Assembly (NCBI RefSeq): GCF_003614925.1
Contig: NZ_QYLP01000012.1
Location: 1 to 64,000 of the forward strand
Direction: 5' to 3'
DNA length: 64,000 nt
DNA from: Arthrobacter celericrescens
Lineage (GTDB): Bacteria; Actinomycetota; Actinomycetes; Actinomycetales; Micrococcaceae
Shown here: one piece after another, positions 20,574-27,493 of the stretch
Layout: each line of letters opens with the position of its first letter
Position numbering within the stretch: position 1 is the stretch's first letter
Notes under the pieces: generated by a model
What the model saw: only the letters and a program-made list of their open reading frames with translations
Databases searched by the model: none
Told to the model about the DNA's origin: nothing
Position numbers and translations under genes: made by a program

Positions 20574-21274
20574 CCTTCGTCAACGCCCCTCATCTTTTCC
20601 AGCAGGAACAAGTCGTCCGAGGTGACCAGGTGCGAGGTGACGGCGTGCTCCACCAATCGGGCGCGCCGGTTGGTGGCGAGCTTTCCGCCGCCACCGCGCA
20701 GGCCCACCACGCCCACGCGGTCCAGCTTGTCGCAGACGTTGTCGAGCTTGCGGTTGAAGCGGGTCAGGGCCCAGCCCAGGCGTTTGGCGGCCTCCGCCGA
20801 GGACGGGATCGAGCTGAAACCGGTTCCGTCACGGCGCAGCATCGGCTCGGCCAGGGCGACGATCAGCGCCTTCTGCGAGTCGGTGAACACCACGGGCCCG
20901 ATCGTGGTGTCGCCGGCCGAGTCTTCGTCGCGGACTTCCTGGCGGAAGGAGGGCGTCTTCAGGTGCACGGCGAACTCGTAGGTGGTGGGTCCGGCCGTGA
21001 AGATGACCTTGGTGTGGCTGAACACCAGCGGGATGCGGGCGCCCGGTGCCAACCAGGCCTGCATGCCGCCGGAGCCGTCCGCGATGGTGGCGGAGAGCAT
21101 GCTGCCCACGTTGCTCAGCCACCAGATGCCGTCATAGCGTGCGATCTGCAGGAAACGGCGGTGCAGGTAGGGGTTGTCGTCGACCTCCAGGTCACCTTCG
21201 CGGCCGATGTTGAAGACGTCTTCGTCGGACGGCTCATGCCATTCCCCGCAGAAATCTATCGCCAGATCTCCCAT
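20570..21274 (-). CDS. FHA-like protein with C-terminal winged-helix-like domain
   Basis: 234 aa from an ATG preceded by AAAGGAGG. The N-terminal half resembles an FHA fold (VFNIGREGDLEVDDNPYLHRRF, then IWWLSNVGS), which would bind phosphothreonine peptides. The C-terminal half (TDSQKALIVALAEPMLRRDG, then SAEAAKRLGWALTRFNRKLDN) looks like a winged-helix or similar helical DNA/protein-binding domain. It sits between the Ser/Thr kinase (34 nt upstream) and the EssC-type ATPase (4-nt overlap). A likely role is a kinase-responsive adaptor or regulator. The DNA-binding reading is inference only. Confidence 0.72.
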   Translation of the reverse strand: MGDLAIDFCGEWHEPSDEDVFNIGREGDLEVDDNPYLHRRFLQIARYDGIWWLSNVGSMLSATIADGSGGMQAWLAPGARIPLVFSHTKVIFTAGPTTYEFAVHLKTPSFRQEVRDEDSAGDTTIGPVVFTDSQKALIVALAEPMLRRDGTGFSSIPSSAEAAKRLGWALTRFNRKLDNVCDKLDRVGVVGLRGGGGKLATNRRARLVEHAVTSHLVTSDDLFLLEKMRGVDEG

Positions 21275-21308
21275 GCCAGGCCTCCTTTGTCCTCGTAGTT
21301 GTGTGTCA

Positions 21309-23054
21309 TTACTTCCCGATAAAGCAGTTGATGGAGCTGTCGCCCGCCGGCGAGGCATTGCCGTCCGAGCGGACGATGATCACTTGGATGCAGGTCCGGC
21401 CGCCGGGGCTCTCGGGGATTTCCGTAGCGGGGGCTTTCGTGGCGTGGTAGGCGGCATCGGCCGCGAACGCCCGGCGCCATTTGTAGCTGTCGCCGTCCTG
21501 CGGCTGCGGGTTGGTCCACGTGAAGCGGAGTTTCCCGGCCGCGGTGCGCTTCGCCGCCAGGTTCGTGACGTCCGGCACCACCCCGTTGTCCAGGGCATCC
21601 GCCGGCGGCTTGCTGCGAGTTTCGATCGGCTGTGCTTTCTGGGGCGCGTTCGCGCCCAGGACGATTCCGACGACGACGGCGACCACCAGCACCGCGGCAC
21701 CGACCGCGGCAAGCACGAGGTTGCGTTTGCGGTGGTCCGGTGTCCCGGGCTCCCCCTCGGCCCCGTCGTCCTCACCCGCGGCGGGCCGGTTGACTGTGGC
21801 AGCGAGGTCCCCCTCGGAGTGCTGCGGGGCCACCTGCGGGCCGGCCGCAGGACCGCCGGTGAAGGGCGGCGGGGTGTAGGCGGGGGCCGCCGGGGTCCAG
21901 CCGCGCAGGACGGTGGACTCATTCTGCTCTTCCTGCGGAGCGGTCTGTGGAACGGCCTTCGGTGCCGCCTGTGCGGCCGTTTGGGGAGCAGCCGCAGGTG
22001 CCGTGTAGCTCGCGGTTTGGGGTGCGGGCGGCTGGGTCCTGGTAGTCGGGAAGGTCCGGGCCGGGAACGTCGGCGCTGACCCGGTAGGCGAGGTGCCGCC
22101 GTCGGGATCGATCGCGGCGACGCTGCGGACGCGGGTCTCCTCGAAGTTGTCGTCCGGGTGGACGTCGTCGGAGCCGCCGGGCTCGGCGAGGACTTCGAAG
22201 GGGGTCACCGAAAGGTTCAGTTCGGCTTGGATCCGCTGCAGAGCCAGCGCGAAGGCGTGCGCCGAGGAGTAGCGGGATCCCGGGGCCTTCGCCATGGCGG
22301 TGGACAGCACCAGTTCCAGCGACTCCGGCACATCGGCCCGGCCCAGCCGCGGCACGGGCGAGTTGGTGATGCGGGAAATCAGTTCGCGCTGGGAGTTGTC
22401 CTGGCCCGGCATCACGAAGGGCGAACGGCCGGCGAGCAGGGTGTAGATGGTGGCGCCCAGCGCCCAGACATCCACCGGCACGCCGTCCACCGGGCCGCCG
22501 CGGAACTGCTCCGGCGGCGACCACGGGATGGACATGCCGGCGTCGTCGTCCGCGTCGTCGCCGATGGTGCCCGAGATGCCGAAGTCGGTCAGTGCCGGCC
22601 GGTTGTAATCGGTCACCAGGATGTTCGCTGGCTTGATGTCGCGGTGCACGATTCCTGCGCGGTGCGCGGTCTCGACGGCGGACGCCACCTGGATGCCCAC
22701 CGCCAGGACCTCGTCCACGCTGAAGCGCTGGCGGCGGTAGCGCACATCCAGGCTGGGCCGGGAGCAGTACTCCATGGCCAGGTACGAGTGTCCGTCCTCG
22801 GTGGTTTCGGCCTCGAAGATGGTCACGATGTACGGGTGCGAGGACAGCTGCGCCATGAGGTTGGCTTCGGATTCGAAGCGGCGGCGCGCGTCTTCGGTCT
22901 TCAGGTCCGACAGGAGCACCTTCACGGCCACCCTGCGGCGCGGCCGGTCCTGTTCGTAGAGGTAGACGTCTGCAAAGCCCCCGGAGCCGAGGTGGCTGAT
23001 GTATTTGTACCCGGGAAGGGGCGGCGGCGGTGCGGGGGGCCGCTTGGAACTCAC
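21309..23054 (-). CDS. membrane Ser/Thr protein kinase with external Fn3-like domain
   Basis: 581 aa from a GTG that overlaps the upstream stop. The kinase domain (about 14-280) is complete: GSGGFADVY loop, VAVKVL lysine, IVHRDIKPANIL catalytic loop, DFGIS and SPPEQF. A Pro/Ala/Gln-rich juxtamembrane region leads to one membrane helix (near 441-465) and an external domain of about 110 residues (LRFTWTNPQPQDGDSYKWRRAF) that looks Fn3-like, not PASTA. Bifidobacterial Pkb2, in the PFNA cluster, is the closest concept. Likely targets are the FHA proteins and the EssC-type ATPase around it, with the PP2C gene two upstream as the reversing phosphatase. Confidence 0.92.
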   Translation of the reverse strand: MSSKRPPAPPPPLPGYKYISHLGSGGFADVYLYEQDRPRRRVAVKVLLSDLKTEDARRRFESEANLMAQLSSHPYIVTIFEAETTEDGHSYLAMEYCSRPSLDVRYRRQRFSVDEVLAVGIQVASAVETAHRAGIVHRDIKPANILVTDYNRPALTDFGISGTIGDDADDDAGMSIPWSPPEQFRGGPVDGVPVDVWALGATIYTLLAGRSPFVMPGQDNSQRELISRITNSPVPRLGRADVPESLELVLSTAMAKAPGSRYSSAHAFALALQRIQAELNLSVTPFEVLAEPGGSDDVHPDDNFEETRVRSVAAIDPDGGTSPTGSAPTFPARTFPTTRTQPPAPQTASYTAPAAAPQTAAQAAPKAVPQTAPQEEQNESTVLRGWTPAAPAYTPPPFTGGPAAGPQVAPQHSEGDLAATVNRPAAGEDDGAEGEPGTPDHRKRNLVLAAVGAAVLVVAVVVGIVLGANAPQKAQPIETRSKPPADALDNGVVPDVTNLAAKRTAAGKLRFTWTNPQPQDGDSYKWRRAFAADAAYHATKAPATEIPESPGGRTCIQVIIVRSDGNASPAGDSSINCFIGK

Positions 23055-24973
23055 AGAATCTCCTCGAAACGCAATGAAATGTTCTCGCCCAGTTCGGCGA
23101 TGTCGCCGTCCAGGACGATGGCCATCTCGTTCTGGGCAAGCCGGCGCGGCGCCTGGCCTTCCCGGACCAGGACGGTGCCGTTGGTGGCCTTGAGGTCGCA
23201 GAGCATCACGTGCCAGCCCTCCAGGCGGACCTCCACGTGCGAACGCGAAATGTCCCCGCCGGGGCTCTCCACCTGGACCAGGGCCGGCATGCCGCCGCCC
23301 TGGACCCGGGATACCGACGGCTGGCGCCCGATGACCAGCGAACGGTCCAGTTCGATGACCTCGCCGCTGGACAGCCGGACCTTGCCCAGGCTCGGCCGCG
23401 GGACCTGGACGCCGTCGCCGGACAGGGTGCTCCCGCAGGCCGGGCACTGCGAATACGTGGGCGGGTTGGCGTGGCCCTGCGGGCACACGCGGGCCAGGAC
23501 GAGCGGGCGCTTCGTCCCGTCCGGCAGGAGGTCCGCGGCCGCGCCTGTGGGCGTCGCCGGGGCCGGGGTGGACGGGAGGTCCGGCAGGCTGCTCTTCATG
23601 ACAGTGTGGCCGTCGTGGTCGCCGTCATCATTCCCGACGCCGGACGCGAAGGCACCGGGGCCGGTGCCTGGGGCAGGGGCGGGCGCGGGCGGCGGAGTCC
23701 ACTGTTGCGGGGCCGGGGGTGCGGGTGGCTGCGCGGCCGGGGCTTGCGGAGCGGATCCTTGTGCTGCCGGGGCGGAATTGCCCGACAGCCAGGGCACGGA
23801 AGAAATCAGCCCGCTGTTTTGCGGCGCCGGCGGCTGTGGAGCGAGTGGTTGTGACGCGGGGTGCTGTGGCGCGGGCTTCCCGGCCGGCGACGGTTCGAGC
23901 GGCTCCGTCACCTGGGGCCGGGCTTCGGGGGCCTGGGCCGCGGGAGCCGGCTCCTGGTGCTCTTCCTCGTCCGGGTTGACCCGCACGGCCGCGTCCTCGA
24001 TGGTGCGGATGACGGTCCGCTCCCAGAGGTGGTCGTAGCTGCTGGTCTGTTCCAGGTTCTGCACCAGCTGGTCAGTGGTGGCGCCGGTGTCCACCCCGGC
24101 CTCCATGGCCTGGGACTCTTCCACGGCTTCCGTGCCGTCACGGAGCTGGCCCGGGGCGATCGTCAGTTCCAGGTCGTCGTGGGCTTCATCGTCCGGAGCT
24201 GCGTCGTCCGGAGCTGCGTCGTCCGGAGTTGCATGGTCCGGAGCTGCATTATCCGGAGTTGGGTCGTCCTCTTCCGGCTCTTCGCCGGCCGCCACAGTCT
24301 CCGGCACAGGCGGCTCGGGCACGGCCTCGGGCTCGAACGCGAGGATCGTTTCGACCGGGGCAGGCCGGTCCGCCGTCGCGGATTCGGCAGCGGCAGGAAC
24401 GCCGGCAACAGCAGGAACAGCCACAGTTTCCGGGGACTTCCCGGCGGCCGGTTCCGGCGACCGCTTTGCAGCTTCCGGCGCGTTTTCAGATTCCAGCACG
24501 GCGGCAGGAACCGCGGGTGCGTCGCCGCCGGTGAGCGTGGCCTCCAGGCCGGAGAGCAGCACCACGCCTTCCTGCAGCGGCAGGGAACCCGTCGCGGGAC
24601 CCGTTCCGGCGGCCGAGCCGATCCGCAGGCGGTAGGACGCGGGCAGTTCCATGCGCCGCTCCGTCCAGGTGGTGACGTCGCGGCCATGGATGCTTTGCGC
24701 CGTGCCATGCGCGGTTTCCAGGTCGAGGTCGCCGCGCAGGACAACGCGCAGCGCGTCTTTGGCGTCGACGATGCCGAACGCCGGGATCCGGGTCAATGAC
24801 ACCCCGAAGGCCTCGGTGACCTCGTTCAGGATCTCGTGGATCTCCGGGCTGCGCCCCAGCAGCGCCCAGAGGGAGTCCAGGAGGTCCGGCCCGGTGCCGG
24901 GGCCGAGCACCACCACCGTGCCGCAACGGACCACGCCGAACCAGTCGCCGGGAACATAGCTATTCAGCGCCAT
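23051..24973 (-). CDS. zinc-ribbon/FHA protein with long acidic Pro-rich linker
   Basis: 640 aa from an ATG 14 nt inside the upstream PP2C gene (GGGGGA before it). An N-terminal domain of about 170 residues that I do not recognise (MALNSYVPGDWFGVV) is followed by a low-complexity linker rich in Pro, Ala, Glu, Asp and Gln (about 180-500, with DNA-level 15-bp tandem repeats). Then comes a zinc ribbon (CPQGHANPPTYSQCPACGS) and a C-terminal FHA domain (LVIGRQPSVSRVQ, then SRSHVEVRL). FHA domains read phosphothreonine, so it is probably a substrate or adaptor for the kinase whose GTG start overlaps its stop. Cytoplasmic; no signal or membrane segment seen. Confidence 0.85.
   Translation of the reverse strand: MALNSYVPGDWFGVVRCGTVVVLGPGTGPDLLDSLWALLGRSPEIHEILNEVTEAFGVSLTRIPAFGIVDAKDALRVVLRGDLDLETAHGTAQSIHGRDVTTWTERRMELPASYRLRIGSAAGTGPATGSLPLQEGVVLLSGLEATLTGGDAPAVPAAVLESENAPEAAKRSPEPAAGKSPETVAVPAVAGVPAAAESATADRPAPVETILAFEPEAVPEPPVPETVAAGEEPEEDDPTPDNAAPDHATPDDAAPDDAAPDDEAHDDLELTIAPGQLRDGTEAVEESQAMEAGVDTGATTDQLVQNLEQTSSYDHLWERTVIRTIEDAAVRVNPDEEEHQEPAPAAQAPEARPQVTEPLEPSPAGKPAPQHPASQPLAPQPPAPQNSGLISSVPWLSGNSAPAAQGSAPQAPAAQPPAPPAPQQWTPPPAPAPAPGTGPGAFASGVGNDDGDHDGHTVMKSSLPDLPSTPAPATPTGAAADLLPDGTKRPLVLARVCPQGHANPPTYSQCPACGSTLSGDGVQVPRPSLGKVRLSSGEVIELDRSLVIGRQPSVSRVQGGGMPALVQVESPGGDISRSHVEVRLEGWHVMLCDLKATNGTVLVREGQAPRRLAQNEMAIVLDGDIAELGENISLRFEEIL
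24192..24266. repeat. five-copy 15-bp tandem repeat inside the FHA gene
   Basis: Five head-to-tail 15-bp units of the form TCCGGAGCTGCGTCG start at 24192, 24207, 24222, 24237 and 24252. The first two are identical and the others differ at a few bases. They are in frame and encode an acidic Ala-Pro-Asp-Asp repeat. Copy number may vary between strains. Confidence 0.9.
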
Positions 24974-25877
24974 GGCCACCGTCCCCCTGTCCGTCAGGCG
25001 CACCGGCGGCGCCGCCGTCAGCGGCGGTCACTTCCTGGCGCGGCAGGGTGTCCTCGTCCTCGGCGCCGGCCCCCGGGCGGGGGGCGGTGGTGGCCACGCC
25101 GGCGTCGTTCAGGACGTTCTTCGCGTCCACCACCACAACCGTCACGTTGTCCCGCCCGCCGGACCGCAGGGCCGCCTGGATGAGGGCGTCCACGGCGTCC
25201 TGGGGGTGGCCCACGGTGCTGAGGATGCGGAAGATGTGCTCGTCGGCGAGTTCCCCGGTGAGCCCGTCGGAGCAGACCAGGATCCGGTCCCCCTCATGGA
25301 TGGGCAGGAGCCAGAAGTCGGCCTCGGTCTCGTCCCCGGTGCCCAGCGCACGGGTGACCACGTGGCGGCGCGGGTGGACGTTCGCTTCCTCGGACGTGAT
25401 GCTGCCGGCGTCCACCATTTCCTGGACCTCGGAGTGGTCCACGCTGACCTGCGCAAATTCCCCCTGGCTGAGCAAGTACGTGCGGGAGTCACCGATGTTC
25501 ATGACCAACCAGTACGGCAGCCCCATCTGTTCCACCACGACAACGCCGGACAGCGTGGTCCCGGCCCGGGCGCCGGTGGCGTTGCGGATGCGTGCGTCCG
25601 CGGCCAGCAGGCAATCCTGCAGCACGGCCGCCGTCGCGGTGCGGGTGCCGGTAGCCAGCTGCGGGTAACCACCCAGGGTGCGGACGCAGAGGCCGCTGGC
25701 GATCTCGCCGGCCTCGTGCCCGCCCATGCCGTCGGCCACCGCGAACACGGGATCGGAGGCTATGAACGAGTCCTCGTTGAGTTCGCGGCGGAGGCCACGG
25801 TCCGTGCCGTAGCCATAGCTCAGCCCGAATCCGGACTCGTTGGCGGTCGCAGCTGCGGCTGCGGGCTGTGAGTTCAT
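24960..25877 (-). CDS. PP2C-family Ser/Thr protein phosphatase
   Basis: 305 aa. The bacterial PP2C motifs are present: GLRRELNEDSF, VFAVADGMGGHEAGEIAS, VNIGDSRTYLL-type (here MNIGDSRTYLLSQG), ILVCSDGLTGEL and GRDNVTVVVVDA, supplying the acidic residues that bind two metal ions. It removes phosphate from Ser/Thr residues placed by the kinase of the same operon, like PrpC or PstP. It is cytoplasmic with no membrane segment, unlike mycobacterial PstP. The start overlaps the upstream RDD gene stop by 4 nt (ATGA). Its end overlaps the next gene by 14 nt, so the expression of the set is tightly coupled. Confidence 0.94.
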   Translation of the reverse strand: MNSQPAAAAATANESGFGLSYGYGTDRGLRRELNEDSFIASDPVFAVADGMGGHEAGEIASGLCVRTLGGYPQLATGTRTATAAVLQDCLLAADARIRNATGARAGTTLSGVVVVEQMGLPYWLVMNIGDSRTYLLSQGEFAQVSVDHSEVQEMVDAGSITSEEANVHPRRHVVTRALGTGDETEADFWLLPIHEGDRILVCSDGLTGELADEHIFRILSTVGHPQDAVDALIQAALRSGGRDNVTVVVVDAKNVLNDAGVATTAPRPGAGAEDEDTLPRQEVTAADGGAAGAPDGQGDGGHGAE

Positions 25878-27493
25878 GCCTGTCCTAGGTGGAAGAAACG
25901 GTCACCGAACCGGACGGTGGACCCGGGGCGGACGAAAACGGCCTCGCCGGGAAGCAAACGGCTCTGGTTGCCGTCCGGGGTGGTGACGGCCGAGCCGTTG
26001 GTGGAGTTGCGGTCCGTGACCCAGACGCCGTCGCCCTCGCGGCGGAGCTGCAGGTGCGTCTTGGAGATCGAACGCCCGGGATCTGACACGGAAACCAGCT
26101 GCTCCACGGATTCCCCGGCCATCGCGGCGGGGTTGCGTCCGATCAGCAGGGAGGCCCCCACTTCAACGTCCTGGCCGTCGTCGAGCCGGATCCGGAGCAC
26201 CGCCGGGGCGGCGGCCTGGACGCCGGGACGCAGCTGGGTGCGTTCGACGTCGTCGTCCGGGTGGGCGGGCGAAGCGGCGCCGGCGGGACCCGCTGACGGG
26301 GCCGGCGCCGGGCCTGCCTGCGCCGCCCACGGCGGGGCGGAAACGGGCGGCTGCCACTGGTTCGGATTGTGCTGTGTCATCGGATTGTGCTGTGTCATCG
26401 GGTTCTGCGGCATCGGGTTCTGCTGGGGAACCGGGTTCTGCTGCGGCACCGGTGCCCCCTGCGGCATGCCGTGGGCCGGGCCTCCCGGCTGCGGGATCTG
26501 CAGGGGCTGGCCTGGCTGCTGGACCGGTTGCTGAACCGATTGCTGGAATGCGCCCCTGGCGGCGGGCATCGCCACCGGGGACGCCACCTGCTTGACCGGC
26601 GGCAGGTCCAGCGGCGCAAAGTTGTATTCGCCCGGGATGCCGCCGGTCTTCACCGGGTTCCGGCCGGCGGAGACATCGAACACCAGGGCCTTGGACGCCT
26701 TGTCGTGCCAGCCCCGCAGCCTGCCCTGCTTGTCCCAGGCGTTGGAAACAACCACGATCACGGCCCACGCGGCGGACAGGACGAGCAGCGGAGCGAGGAT
26801 GAGCAAGGCGATGCCGAGCCAGCCGACGGCAAGCACCACGGCGGCCGCGATGACCGTCAGGATCAGCACACCGCCGGTAATCAGGCCGCGCAGGAACACG
26901 ATGCCGCCGCCGGGGGCGTACCCGTCGGCGTCGGCACTGCGGATGCCCATCAGCCGGTTGCCGATCGTGGCACCGGAACGGGCCTCGATGCCGAGCAGCA
27001 CCACCGTGTAGACGAGGGTCAGCCCGAGGGCGATACCGCCTAGGAGGACCAGCAGCCCCGTGTCGTAGACGATGAAACCGTTGCTGCGCCGCTCGGTGAT
27101 CCCGGCTGCCCCGACGCCGAAGGCGATGCCCAGGATTACCGCCGGGCCCAGCCAGTCGAGCACGGCGGCTCCGAGCCGTTTGCCCGTCGACGCCGGAACC
27201 AGCTCAGCGTTGTTGTTCATGGTCGCCCCTCCCCCTGGCATGTGCGGCACGCGCTGTCCCGCCGGGGCCGGGCCTGTGGCACCGGGCGGCGTGGGCGCTA
27301 TGGCGATCCTACCGGCATCGCTTCCGGCCTGAGGGGCGGCCGGGTCGCGCCTGGCCAGCTGGGCCTGGCTGATGTTGCGCTCGATCCGGGCACCGCGGTT
27401 GCTCAGCGGCGAGCCGCAGTGGGTGCAGAACGATGCCCCGGGCTTGACCGCCTGGCGGCAGGCCGGGCACCGTTCTTCGTGGCCGTTGGTCAC
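25874..27493 (-). CDS. zinc-ribbon, RDD membrane domain and FHA fusion protein
   Basis: 539 aa from a GTG overlapping the upstream stop (GTGA). Order: zinc ribbon (CPACRQAVKPGASFCTHCGSPL, 9-30), linker, RDD domain with three or more membrane helices (about 105-265; PASTGKRLGAAVLDWLGPAVI, then GNRLMGIRSAD), a Pro/Gln/Met-rich linker with short repeats, and a C-terminal FHA domain (LLIGRNPAAM, then SISKTHLQLRR). It would place a phosphothreonine reader at the membrane. RDD domains have no single known function; some are linked to transport. It lies between the transglutaminase-like protein and the phosphatase. Confidence 0.85.
   Translation of the reverse strand: MTNGHEERCPACRQAVKPGASFCTHCGSPLSNRGARIERNISQAQLARRDPAAPQAGSDAGRIAIAPTPPGATGPAPAGQRVPHMPGGGATMNNNAELVPASTGKRLGAAVLDWLGPAVILGIAFGVGAAGITERRSNGFIVYDTGLLVLLGGIALGLTLVYTVVLLGIEARSGATIGNRLMGIRSADADGYAPGGGIVFLRGLITGGVLILTVIAAAVVLAVGWLGIALLILAPLLVLSAAWAVIVVVSNAWDKQGRLRGWHDKASKALVFDVSAGRNPVKTGGIPGEYNFAPLDLPPVKQVASPVAMPAARGAFQQSVQQPVQQPGQPLQIPQPGGPAHGMPQGAPVPQQNPVPQQNPMPQNPMTQHNPMTQHNPNQWQPPVSAPPWAAQAGPAPAPSAGPAGAASPAHPDDDVERTQLRPGVQAAAPAVLRIRLDDGQDVEVGASLLIGRNPAAMAGESVEQLVSVSDPGRSISKTHLQLRREGDGVWVTDRNSTNGSAVTTPDGNQSRLLPGEAVFVRPGSTVRFGDRFFHLGQA
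26363..26398. repeat. two-copy 18-bp tandem repeat in the RDD/FHA gene linker
   Basis: CGGATTGTGCTGTGTCAT occurs twice head to tail (26363-26380, 26381-26398), followed by more degenerate copies. It encodes the HNPMTQ-type repeats of the linker before the FHA domain. Confidence 0.85.

Noticed and set aside
24192-24266. CRISPR-like repeat array
   Set aside because: The units are contiguous with no spacers, in frame, and code for an acidic linker.
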